Source: Fimadaptatus sp050946055 (GTDB taxonomy: Bacteria; Bacillota; Clostridia; Christensenellales; Aristaeellaceae). Taken from it: a stretch of 64,000 bases of DNA. The stretch is from positions 29,412 to 93,411 of the forward strand of contig JBMNUB010000005.1 of NCBI GenBank assembly GCA_050946055.1, written 5' to 3'. Below the pieces are notes generated by a model. That model was not told where the DNA came from. It searched no databases and worked only from the letters and a program-made list of their open reading frames with translations. Below, piece by piece: positions 35,383 through 43,543 of this stretch (position 1 is its first letter; each line of letters opens with the position of its first letter). The translations under genes and the position numbers were made by a program.

Positions 35383-35598
35383 CTGTCAAAAACCCCGGGA
35401 GAGCTCGGCGGGCCTCGCAGCCCGCCGGCTTAGGTAGCGCCCAGCGACATGTGCGGTGGACGCTCAGAATTTTTTACGCAGGGAAATCTCATTTCCCGGA
35501 GTAGCATATCTTCCTTGCAGTTTCCGCGCCCGGAAATCCGCAGGATTTCAATGGAAACTGAGTAGGGGTGGCAGTGGCGGGGGGAGCTTCTCCCCCGT
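35383..35598. repeat. Dispersed hairpin-rich element, copy 1
   Basis: It starts CTGTCAAAAACCCCGGGAGA and runs through five small hairpins to a GGGGGAG/CTCCCCC stem. It shares order and much of its sequence with 46720-46940: the start, GCGCCCAGCGA-ATGTGCG, GGGAAAT-ATTTCCC, AGCATATCTTCCTTGCAGTT and TGGAAACTGAGTA. The first hairpin (CGGCGGG/CCCGCCG) differs completely in sequence from copy 2 but keeps its position. A further stem CTTGTCAAA/TTTGACAAG follows at 35606-35631. It fills most of the gap between the coat genes and the acyltransferase-like gene. Confidence 0.75.
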
Positions 35599-35692
35599 CC
35601 ACGCTTGTCAAAAAGACGCTTTGACAAGCTGCGGAGCATTGCTCCATTATAGTTGTCTGGCATATGCGCGCAAAAGCTTGATGCGGAGGGCG

Positions 35693-36952
35693 TTACTCTA
35701 TCCCGCAAGCGCGCTCCAGCACGCATGCCACGCGCTCAAGCAGCGCACATTCGGCCTCGGCACTGGCGTTTTGCCGCGCGCGCAGCGTCAGCACTATGCG
35801 CCTGTCCAGCGCGGCCACGCCCAGCACGCGCAGCGCACTGGGTACCAGCGGAGGCACAAAGGCGCAATCCAGCAGTTCGTATTCACCGTAGCGCTGTTCC
35901 ATGGGAGTGGGGCGCAGGCTGCTTAAGCCGTTTATGCCCTCGTCCTCCGTCAGGCCGCGCATCTGCGCTATCTGACGTGCTATGGGATCGCCATAGCCGT
36001 TAAACGCCGCAAAGTAGGACGCATCGACCAGCGTGGGCTCCAGCACCTGATCGTACTTAAGGCGGTAATTGCTGCGGTTGGGATTGCTCAGCAGCGCGGT
36101 AACTTCGGATTGCAGCACCTTGGCATTGGCGGCAAACGAGAGCGCAGGGTCATACATGCCCTCAAGCGATATGCCCGAGCCGAAATCGCCCATGTAGTCC
36201 CCGTCATCGCGCAGAGCCAGCGCAAACCCCACGCAGGCGCGCTCGCCAAGCGCGCTCAGCAGCGCGGTCATCAGCATGGCATCCAGCCCTGCGCCGCTCT
36301 CATTGAACATGCGCTCCAGCGCCTCGGAGCAGCCGGGCTTCAGCGTGCGCCGTGCGGTCAGCGTGCTGCGCACTGGATACATGTCATGGAGCCGCGCCAT
36401 GTCGCTAAACGAAAATGCCCTGCCGCCGTACTTCCAGCGCAGCGACATCATGCGCGCATTCAGCCTTGCGCTGATGGGCAGCGTGCCGGGTATCGCGTCG
36501 GGATCGCATAGCTCGATGGGGCGCTTGTCCAGCACATCGCCGTTCAGCGCGGACATTATGTCGCGTGCCAGGCATGCCAGCGCTCTGCCGCCGCCTATTA
36601 TCTGATGCGCGCATATGAGCAGCCGCAGCGGATCGCCTTCTATTATGTAGAAGCGCGCCAGCTCGCCCTCGGATAAATCAAAGGGATTGCGCTCGCTCTC
36701 GGCAATCAGCTGCGGCCAGTCGGCCGCAGTCGTGTATATAGGACAGCAGGGTATGTCGATGGACTCAAAGTATGCCTCGCCGCTCTCGGTCAGCACTATG
36801 TGCGTACACATAAGTTCGTTTGCTCGCAGTGCGGTCTTGATCGCACTGCGCAGTTGCCGGGCGGCAACGTTGCCGCCTATGTCCAGCTGTAGAGATACCA
36901 TTGCGGCTGGACTGAACAGATAAGGGCGCTCTTTGCGCAGTGGATACCTCAT
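35693..36952 (-). CDS. Condensation/CAT-superfamily acyltransferase-like protein
   Basis: The 419-residue protein has the two-lobed layout of the chloramphenicol acetyltransferase/NRPS condensation/alcohol O-acetyltransferase superfamily. The active-site region reads AHQIIGGG (His116): the second His of the HHxxxDG motif is kept but the Asp position is Gly and the first His is Ala. The C-terminal half has a Phe-Gly-like region and a beta-rich end (LRVLGVAALDRRIVLTLRA). Such standalone proteins transfer acyl groups or act in lipid/polyketide metabolism. The loss of the Asp leaves activity uncertain. No NRPS or carrier protein is near. It stands alone, divergent from the QueG-like gene. Confidence 0.6.
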   Translation of the reverse strand: MRYPLRKERPYLFSPAAMVSLQLDIGGNVAARQLRSAIKTALRANELMCTHIVLTESGEAYFESIDIPCCPIYTTAADWPQLIAESERNPFDLSEGELARFYIIEGDPLRLLICAHQIIGGGRALACLARDIMSALNGDVLDKRPIELCDPDAIPGTLPISARLNARMMSLRWKYGGRAFSFSDMARLHDMYPVRSTLTARRTLKPGCSEALERMFNESGAGLDAMLMTALLSALGERACVGFALALRDDGDYMGDFGSGISLEGMYDPALSFAANAKVLQSEVTALLSNPNRSNYRLKYDQVLEPTLVDASYFAAFNGYGDPIARQIAQMRGLTEDEGINGLSSLRPTPMEQRYGEYELLDCAFVPPLVPSALRVLGVAALDRRIVLTLRARQNASAEAECALLERVACVLERACGIE

Positions 36953-37132
36953 GTGGCATCATCCCATAAACTTGATAAGTAAATTATATGTCGCATTTTA
37001 TTTGAAGTCAAGTAAAAAAGTGCAAGAAAATGCACTTGGATAAGAAAATAACATAGCATGTCGGAATTGATGCGATATAGTGATGAAAGAAATTGACATG
37101 CGCGGCATTTTGGAGAAATGGCAAATAGCGGA

Positions 37133-37161
37133 TTGTTTTTTGCGCGTCGCGATGATATAAT
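37133..37161 (+). promoter_or_regulatory. Sigma-A promoter of the QueG-like gene and the glycosidase
   Basis: TTGTTT at 37133-37138 and TATAAT at 37156-37161 with a 17 bp spacer. AAGGAGG follows 15 bases later. Confidence 0.65.
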
Positions 37162-37191
37162 GCACATGTAAATTTTAAGGAGGTAGGCGGC

Positions 37192-38268
37192 TTGAACGAG
37201 GCGGAACTTAAGGAGCTGGCGCGGGCGCATGGCTATGTGCGCATGGGACTGTGCGCGCCGGAGCCGTTTGAGCGCTGGCGGGCCGCAAGCGCCTGCGCGC
37301 ATAAGACCGCGCGTCATCTGCATGCCGATCCGCTGGAGGATGTGCCGTGGGCGCGCGCGCTGTGCGTGCTGGCCGCGCCATACCCCATGTATAAGCCGGT
37401 AGGCGGCGTGAGCGTGTGCGCGTATTACGTGGCCTATAACGCGGCGCATGCGCGCATGCAGGCGCTGCTTAATGCGCTGGGCGAGCGCGGCGTAAGGGCT
37501 CAGGAGGCGCGCATACCGCTCAAGCCCGCCGCGCTGCGCGCTCGTCTGGGCGCGTATGGCCGCAATGGACTGATACGGCTGGAGGGGCTGGGCAGCTGCG
37601 TGATGCTGGGCTGCGTGGCGCTGGGCGAGGGCTTTGAGGCTGAATGCACGGATGCACACGACGATTTGGCAGCCTGCGCAGCGGGCGAATCGCCATATGC
37701 CCATGAAGCCTGCATAAGTGATTCTAACGCGCAATGCAAGCGGGGTCAAAGTCGGGGCGTGAGCCTTCCGCAGGACAGGCACATCTGCGGCAGCTGCCGG
37801 CGCTGCATGGATGCCTGCCCCACGGGCGCGCTGAGCGAGCGGGGGCTGGACCATGCGCGCTGCCTGCGCTCGCACATGCTGCAAGGCCCGCCCGTGCCGG
37901 ATGAGCTGCGCCGCGCCATGGGCGGCAGGCTGCTGGGCTGCGAGGAATGCCTGCGCGCCTGTCCGCGCAATGCCGGGGCAGTGGGCGCGGCTCTCGATGC
38001 GCCGGATGAGCTGCGCCGCGTGCTGGACATATCGCGCGCACTTGACGAGCGCACGCGCGCGGATTACATGCGCGATTTCGGCGCGCTGCTGGGCTGGAAC
38101 ATGGCCATACCCAACCGCGTGCTGGCGCAGGCGGTGCTGGTAGCGGCCAATCTGGGCATGCATGAGCTTGCACCGCTGATAGCGCCCCTTGCGAAAAGCA
38201 ATTCCGCCGCCGTTAAAGAACACACCATATGGGCGCTGGAAAGATTAGAAGGCATAAATAACGTCTAG
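37192..38268 (+). CDS. QueG-like 4Fe-4S double-cluster protein
   Basis: The 358-residue protein resembles epoxyqueuosine reductase QueG: an N-terminal cobalamin-binding-like domain, RLGAYGRNGLIRLEGLGSC (GxxGKN-like, about 117-135), a double ferredoxin motif (CGSCRRCMDACPTGA about 198-212; CEECLRACP about 247) and a C-terminal HEAT-like helical tail (KSNSAAVKEHTIWALERLE). The segment where QueG has its catalytic Asp (VDSAP) reads EARIP here, so the proposed general acid appears missing. An insert with extra Cys (about 150-190) is also unusual. It may be a QueG paralogue with another reductive role. Translation starts at TTG 37192, nine bases after AAGGAGG. Confidence 0.78.
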   Translation: MNEAELKELARAHGYVRMGLCAPEPFERWRAASACAHKTARHLHADPLEDVPWARALCVLAAPYPMYKPVGGVSVCAYYVAYNAAHARMQALLNALGERGVRAQEARIPLKPAALRARLGAYGRNGLIRLEGLGSCVMLGCVALGEGFEAECTDAHDDLAACAAGESPYAHEACISDSNAQCKRGQSRGVSLPQDRHICGSCRRCMDACPTGALSERGLDHARCLRSHMLQGPPVPDELRRAMGGRLLGCEECLRACPRNAGAVGAALDAPDELRRVLDISRALDERTRADYMRDFGALLGWNMAIPNRVLAQAVLVAANLGMHELAPLIAPLAKSNSAAVKEHTIWALERLEGINNV

Positions 38269-38277
38269 GAGGTATAG

Positions 38278-41200
38278 ATGATGTTCTATCCCAAGACAAA
38301 GACACGCAAGTTGGATGACAAGCTGTTTAAGAACCCCACGAGCGAATATCGCGGCACGCCTTTCTGGGCGTGGAACTGCGAACTGGACAAGGATGAACTG
38401 CTCTGGCAGATAGACGTACTCCGCGAGATGGGCTTTGGCGGCTTCCACATGCACTCGCGCTCGGGCATGGCTACGCCCTACCTGTCCGATGAGTTCATGG
38501 ACCTCGTCAAGGCCTGCCGCGACAAGGCATTAAAGAACAAGATGCTCTGCTATCTGTACGACGAGGATCGCTGGCCCTCGGGCGCGGCGGGCGGCATAGT
38601 CACGCGCGACAAGCGCTACCGCGCCCGCTATCTGCTGATGACCCCCAAGGCATACACCGGCGACAGCGCCTCGGCCAAGATAGACGGCGATGCGGTATCG
38701 GCGCGCGCCGAAAACGGCGAGCTGCTGGCGCGCTTTGACGTGCAGCTTAAGAACGGCTATCTGGCCAGCTACCGCCGCCTTGCCGATGGCGAGCCTGCGG
38801 ATGACAATACATGGTACGCCTATCTTGAGACCATGGTGGAAGCGCCGTGGTACAACAACCAGACTTATCTGAACACGCTGGACAAGCCCTCTGTGGAGCG
38901 CTTTGTCGAGGTCACGCACGAGGCATACCTCAAGGCTGTGGGCGAGAGCTTTGGCGGCGTTGTGCCGTCCATATTCACGGACGAGCCGCAGTTCACGCGC
39001 AAGCAGACGCTGTCCTTTGCCGATGCGCGCGAGGACGTGTCGCTGCCCTTCACGCATGACCTGGCCGACACCTTCCGCGCCGCCTATGGCGAGGAGATGA
39101 TGGATCATCTGCCCGAACTGCTCTGGGATCTGCCGGATGGACAGGTGTCGCTTATAAGGTATCATTACCATGACCATATAGCCGAGAGGTTTGCCTCCGC
39201 GTTTGCCGACACCGTGGGCGCGTGGTGCAAGGATCATGGCATAATGCTGACCGGTCACATGATGGAGGAACCGACGCTGCGCAGCCAGACCGCCGCGCTG
39301 GGCGACTGCATGCGCTCCTATCGCTCCTTCCAGATGCCGGGCATAGACATGCTGTGCGACAACCGCGAGTTCACCACTACCAAGCAGGCGCAGTCGGCGG
39401 CGCACCAGTACGGCTGTCCCGGCGTGCTCAGCGAGCTGTACGGAGTCACCAACTGGGATTACGACTTCCGCGGCCATAAGTCGCAGGGCGACTGGCAGGC
39501 GGCGCTGGGCGTGACCGTGCGCGTGCCGCACCTGAGCTGGGTATCCATGGGCGGCGAGGCCAAGCGCGATTACCCGGCTTCTATAAACTATCAGTCGCCG
39601 TGGTACAGGGAATATCCCTATGTGGAGGACTACTTCGCGCGCGTGAACACCGCCATGACGCGCGGCAAGCCCATAATAAGCGTGGGCGTAGTGCATCCTG
39701 TGGAGAGCTACTGGCTGCACTGGGGTCCCAACGAGCAGACCGCCGCCGTGCGCGAGGAGATGGACGAGCATTTCCAGAAGATGGCCGAGTGGCTGGTCAC
39801 GGGTCTTGTCGACTTCAACTACATTAGCGAATCGCTGCTGCCCGAGCAGTGCGAGAAGGGTACAAAGCTGCTCAAGGTGGGCAAGATGCAGTACTCCACC
39901 GTCATAGTGCCGGATATGGAGACCATACGCTCCACCACGCTGGACAGGCTGGAGGGCTTCGTGCGCTGCGGCGGCAAGCTGATATTCGCCGGACGCATAC
40001 CTTCGCTAGTGGACGCCAAGCCCTCTGACAGGGCGATAAAGCTCGCAAGGCGCGCGCGCACTGTGGGCTTCAGCCGCAACGAGATACTTGAGGCGCTGGC
40101 CGATGAGCGCGAGATAGACATACGTCAGGCCAACGGCGCGCGCACCACCGACCTCATCAGCCAGTACCGTCAGGACGGAGCCGATCGCTGGCTGTTCATA
40201 GCGCACGCATTCAAGCCCAACAACCCCGACGTGATAGACAGCCGCCGCCTGACAATACGCATACGCGGCGAGTTTGCCGCCGAGCAGTACGACGCGCTGG
40301 ACGGCAACATAAAGCCGCTGGAGTACAGCGCAAAGGACGGCATGACCACGGTCATGTTCGAGCTGGACGGCTACGACAGCCTGCTCATGCGCCTGACTCA
40401 GTCGGAAGCCCTGCCCGTGGCTGTACCCGAAAAGCGCGCGCTCAAGACCGTGCCGCTGCAGGGAAGCGCGCTGGTCACGCTGGACGAGCCCAATGTGCTG
40501 ATGCTGGACATGGCCGAATACAAGCTGGATGACGAGCCGTGGCAGGCGCGCGAGGAGATGCTGCGCATAGACGAGATAGCGCGTGCGCGCTGGCACATGC
40601 CCTCGCGCGGCAAGAACTATGCCCAGCCCTGGGTGGACGCGGGCAGGGCGTTTGACGACGGCAAGCACACGCTCAGGCTGCGCTTCACATTCGACAGCGA
40701 GACCGCCGTGGCTGCACCCGAGCTGGCCATGGAGGAGATAGAGAGCGTCCGCGCCACATTCGACGGAAAGGCGGTAGAGCTTGTAGCCAACGGCTGGTTC
40801 GTGGACAAGGCCATACGCCGCTGCGCGCTGCCGGGCTTCAAGCAGGGGCGGCATGTGCTGGAGCTGGAAGTGGACTTCAAGCGCCGTGGCAATCTGGAGT
40901 GGTGCTATCTGCTGGGCGACTTCGGCGTGCGCCTGCTGGGAGATCGCGGCGTGCTGACCGCGCCCGTGCGCGAGCTGGGCATGGGCGATTGGGCGACGCA
41001 GGGCCTGCCGTTCTATGCGGGCAGCGTGACGTACTGGTTCGATGTAGAGGCGGGCAACAACGGCATAGTGCTGCGCGTGCCTCAGTATCGCGGCGCGGTA
41101 CTCAAGGTCACGCTGGACGGAGAGGAGCAGGGTCTGATAGCATACTCGCCCTACGAGCTGCGCATGGACGCTGCGCCCGGCGCGCATCGCATAGGCATAA

Positions 41201-41364
41201 AGGTGTATGGCAACCGCGTGAATGCGTTTGGCGCGGTGCATAACTGCGACAGATCCTGGCCGTACTATGGGCCGCACAGCTGGCACACCGAAGGCTCGCG
41301 CTGGAGCTATGCTTACAGCCTGTGGCAGATGGGCCTGCTGACCGAGCCGGAGATACTCGTCTAA
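38278..41364 (+). CDS. GH106-like glycoside hydrolase (alpha-L-rhamnosidase family)
   Basis: The 1028-residue protein starts with TPFWAWNCELDKDEL and GGFHMHSRSGM, then CYLYDEDRWPSGAAGG, the TIM-barrel start typical of large GH106/GH2-like proteins of gut bacteria. The central part contains IFTDEPQF (about 227, a likely acidic catalytic residue) and HTEGSRWSYAY near the C-terminus; residues about 760-1000 form beta-sandwich carbohydrate-binding domains. No signal peptide is visible, so it should work in the cytoplasm on oligosaccharides taken up from plant polymers. It starts nine bases after the QueG-like stop with AGGAGG between, so it shares that promoter. Rhamnose specificity is from family only. 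Confidence 0.82.
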   Translation: MMFYPKTKTRKLDDKLFKNPTSEYRGTPFWAWNCELDKDELLWQIDVLREMGFGGFHMHSRSGMATPYLSDEFMDLVKACRDKALKNKMLCYLYDEDRWPSGAAGGIVTRDKRYRARYLLMTPKAYTGDSASAKIDGDAVSARAENGELLARFDVQLKNGYLASYRRLADGEPADDNTWYAYLETMVEAPWYNNQTYLNTLDKPSVERFVEVTHEAYLKAVGESFGGVVPSIFTDEPQFTRKQTLSFADAREDVSLPFTHDLADTFRAAYGEEMMDHLPELLWDLPDGQVSLIRYHYHDHIAERFASAFADTVGAWCKDHGIMLTGHMMEEPTLRSQTAALGDCMRSYRSFQMPGIDMLCDNREFTTTKQAQSAAHQYGCPGVLSELYGVTNWDYDFRGHKSQGDWQAALGVTVRVPHLSWVSMGGEAKRDYPASINYQSPWYREYPYVEDYFARVNTAMTRGKPIISVGVVHPVESYWLHWGPNEQTAAVREEMDEHFQKMAEWLVTGLVDFNYISESLLPEQCEKGTKLLKVGKMQYSTVIVPDMETIRSTTLDRLEGFVRCGGKLIFAGRIPSLVDAKPSDRAIKLARRARTVGFSRNEILEALADEREIDIRQANGARTTDLISQYRQDGADRWLFIAHAFKPNNPDVIDSRRLTIRIRGEFAAEQYDALDGNIKPLEYSAKDGMTTVMFELDGYDSLLMRLTQSEALPVAVPEKRALKTVPLQGSALVTLDEPNVLMLDMAEYKLDDEPWQAREEMLRIDEIARARWHMPSRGKNYAQPWVDAGRAFDDGKHTLRLRFTFDSETAVAAPELAMEEIESVRATFDGKAVELVANGWFVDKAIRRCALPGFKQGRHVLELEVDFKRRGNLEWCYLLGDFGVRLLGDRGVLTAPVRELGMGDWATQGLPFYAGSVTYWFDVEAGNNGIVLRVPQYRGAVLKVTLDGEEQGLIAYSPYELRMDAAPGAHRIGIKVYGNRVNAFGAVHNCDRSWPYYGPHSWHTEGSRWSYAYSLWQMGLLTEPEILV

Positions 41365-41442
41365 GCGGGTTTTCGGGGGACTTGTGCGCTATATAATGCC
41401 TTTGCCATTTTGAAAACGGCGGCAAATGTCTGTCTGCATCAT

Positions 41443-41472
41443 TTGACATCAACTGAATTGCGGCATTATATT
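41443..41472 (+). promoter_or_regulatory. Sigma-A promoter of the Nudix-cysteine hydrolase pair
   Basis: TTGACA at 41443-41448 and TATATT at 41467-41472 with an 18 bp spacer. A GC-rich hairpin (CCCCGG/CCGGGG, about 41551-41580) lies in the leader just before the ribosome binding site. Confidence 0.55.
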
Positions 41473-41594
41473 GCTGCCATACAAAGTCCCACAGGTTTCC
41501 GTGAAACCTTAAAATGCGAATATCCGCGTGAGCGGAACGACGACAGGCGCGACCCCGGGGGATGTTCCTCCGGGGCGCGCGGCGTGGAGGGAGT

Positions 41595-42071
41595 ATGGGC
41601 TACGTAGATGATATGCGCGCGCGAATAGGCAGCGACATGCTCATGACCGCAAGCACGGGCGTGATAGTGGTGTCGGGCGGGCGCATGCTGTTGCAGAGGC
41701 GCGCCGACAACGGGCTGTGGGGCATGCACGGCGGCTCACTGGAGGTAGGCGAGAGCTTTGAGGACTGCGCGCGCCGCGAGCTGTATGAGGAGACCGGGCT
41801 GCACCCGCTGCGCATGGAGCTTGCCGAGCTGCTGAGCGGGCAGGAGCGCATATACCAGTATCCCAATGGCGACATGGTGTATGCGGTGGGCGCGGTGTAT
41901 ATCTGCAGCGAGTTTGAGGGCGAGCTGCGCCCGCAGCAGAGCGAGGTATCGGAACTGCGCTGGTTTGACACGGACGCACTGCCCGAGCTTACGCCGCCCG
42001 ATGCGGGCGCGATACGCCGCGCGGCGATGAGAATTATAGAAGAACGGGGAGATAATACGCATGAAGGCTAA
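41595..42071 (+). CDS. Nudix hydrolase
   Basis: The 158-residue protein has a complete Nudix box (about residues 44-66): GGSLEVGE, then the REL-x-EE-x-G core, with all glutamates present, preceded by MLLQRRADNGLWGMHG. Nudix enzymes hydrolyse nucleoside diphosphates linked to another group; the substrate cannot be told, though the WGMHGG start resembles ADP-ribose/dNTP house-cleaning enzymes. The start at 41595 follows GGAGGGAG; an upstream in-frame ATG at 41562 lies in the leader hairpin. Its end overlaps the next gene by 11 bp. Confidence 0.9.
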   Translation: MGYVDDMRARIGSDMLMTASTGVIVVSGGRMLLQRRADNGLWGMHGGSLEVGESFEDCARRELYEETGLHPLRMELAELLSGQERIYQYPNGDMVYAVGAVYICSEFEGELRPQQSEVSELRWFDTDALPELTPPDAGAIRRAAMRIIEERGDNTHEG

Positions 42072-42756
42072 TCCCACCAAGGCGGCGTTTATAGTGATAG
42101 ACATGGAGAGCGGGTTCGTATCGCAGGAATCGGCGCACTGCATAGCGGGCGCGCGCGGCACGATACCCGCCTGCGAGCGCGCGATAGCGGCGGCGCGGCG
42201 CAAGGGCATACCGATATTCTTCGTAAAGCGCATATACCGCGCGGACGGCAGCGACGTGGAGCTGACGCGCTATGCGGGCTGGCTGGAGGGCGGCAGGAGC
42301 ATGCGCCCGGCCTCGCGCGGCGACATAAGCGCACAGGGCGCGCCCGGCCTCAAGCCGCAGCCCGGCGACTTCACGATAATCAAGCCGCGCTGGAGCGCAT
42401 TCTTCGGCACGGAGCTGGATATAATACTGCGCCGCTTGGGCGTGCGCACGGTGATACTGACCGGCACGACCACGCCCAACTGCGTGCGCACCACCTGCTA
42501 CGACGCCAACTCGCTGGACTACAACGTAGTGGTGCTGGAGGACTGCTGCTCCTCGCAGACCGAGGAGATACAGCGCGTGAACATAGACGACATGCGCCGC
42601 ATGGGCGCGCACATAATGACGTCTGCCGGGTTCGAGGATTTCGATGAGCGCACCGTGCCGGACATGGCGGAGATTATCCGCGCGCGCATGCTGGCCGAGG
42701 ATGTATCGCCCGAGCCGTTTGACGAGTATGGCGAGGGGTGGATGGATGTGTGGTGA
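42061..42756 (+). CDS. Isochorismatase-family cysteine hydrolase
   Basis: The 231-residue protein has the catalytic triad arrangement of the family: Asp in IVIDMESGF (about 14), Lys in TIIKPRWSAFFG (about 108) and Cys in TTPNCVRTT (about 141), the last after the cis-peptide region TGTTT. The family includes nicotinamidases, N-carbamoylsarcosine amidases and isochorismatases. The N-terminus lacks nicotinamidase metal ligands of the D-x-H-x2-H type, so nicotinamidase is unlikely. It is coupled to the Nudix gene by an 11 bp overlap, which hints at nucleotide or cofactor salvage, but that is speculative. Confidence 0.88.
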   Translation: MKANPTKAAFIVIDMESGFVSQESAHCIAGARGTIPACERAIAAARRKGIPIFFVKRIYRADGSDVELTRYAGWLEGGRSMRPASRGDISAQGAPGLKPQPGDFTIIKPRWSAFFGTELDIILRRLGVRTVILTGTTTPNCVRTTCYDANSLDYNVVVLEDCCSSQTEEIQRVNIDDMRRMGAHIMTSAGFEDFDERTVPDMAEIIRARMLAEDVSPEPFDEYGEGWMDVW

Positions 42757-42885
42757 GCAGGAGCGGGCGCATGGGCTGCATACGGCGATGGGAATATGCG
42801 GTTCAGTAAAGATGAACTATGCCACATGAGCTGCTTTGTGAGCAGGACAAGCGGCAATTTACTTATTGCGATGTGATTTACGCGA

Positions 42886-43177
42886 CGGGAAGCCGAGCGG
42901 ATGCTCAAGGCAAACGCATGATATCGCGAGGGGCTGGCTTACTGCGCACGGTGCAAGCTACGGGAAGCCGAGCGGATGCTCAAGGCAAACGCATGATATC
43001 GCGAGGGGCTGGCTTACTGCGCGCGGTGCAAGCGACGGAAAGCCGAGCGGATGCTCAAGGCAAACGCATGATATCGTGTGAGGCTGGCTTACTGCGCGCG
43101 GTGTAAGCTACGGGAAGCCGAGCGGATGCTCAAGGCAAACGCATGATACCGTGTGGGGCTGGCTTACTGCGCGCACA
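42886..43177. repeat. Tandem array, period 75 bp, 3.9 copies
   Basis: Units start at 42886, 42961, 43036 and 43111, each with CGGGAAGCCGAGCGGATGCT near the start and GGCTGGCTTACTGCGCGC near the end; the first two are nearly identical, and the last is cut short. Because 75 is divisible by three, one frame stays open through three copies and makes a 25-residue repeat; I regard this as a by-product. The array fills the gap between the hydrolase operon and the hisS leader. Confidence 0.9.
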
Positions 43178-43216
43178 TATAGTTCTCACATCCCGGTTAA
43201 ATATTGCCGACCAAAC

Positions 43217-43245
43217 TTGCAATTTGCCGCCGGGTGTGCTATCAT
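43217..43245 (+). promoter_or_regulatory. Sigma-A promoter of the T-box leader and hisS-aspS
   Basis: TTGCAA at 43217-43222 and TATCAT at 43240-43245 with a 17 bp spacer; the leader RNA would start near 43252. Confidence 0.65.
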
Positions 43246-43252
43246 TTACAGC

Positions 43253-43510
43253 AAATGAACGGCAAATGCGGCGAAGGGAAGAGTAGGTCGCGGCGGTGGC
43301 ACAGGGAAGCAGGCCATGGATTGAGAGCCTGCGCACGCGCGCTTCTGAATGACACCCCAGAGCAGTCCGCAGGAAATGGCGGAACGTGTGATCGCGTTAA
43401 GATCGGCGCAGAGGGTTACTGAATCTGCGCATTGAGACGGGCGCATGCCCGTGAGCAGGGTGGCACCGCGGCTTTTCGCCCCTACGATGGGGCGGCGAGC
43501 CGCGTTTTTT
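43253..43510 (+). promoter_or_regulatory. T-box leader controlling hisS-aspS
   Basis: The leader has the T-box riboswitch parts in order: a Stem I start GAAGGGAAGAGTAGGTCG (about 43273-43290), a specifier region GAATGACACC at 43348-43357, the T-box sequence AGGGTGGCACCGCGG at 43457-43471 whose TGGCA pairs with the uncharged tRNA acceptor end, and a terminator (GCGGC/GCCGC with an inner CGCCCC/GGGGCG, 43468-43503) ending in TTTTTT. Uncharged tRNA favours the antiterminator and so expression of the synthetases. The specifier region holds GAC (Asp, 43351-43353) and CAC (His, 43353-43355) overlapping by one base, so it may read both tRNAs made substrates by this operon. Confidence 0.9.
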
Positions 43511-43543
43511 GTACCCGCATTTGCAGGCGAAGGAGGAAAACTT

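Noticed and set aside
42819..43106. Open frame encoding three 25-residue repeats
   Set aside because: It exists only because the 75 bp DNA repeat is a multiple of three; there is no ribosome binding site, and the frame breaks in the last copy.
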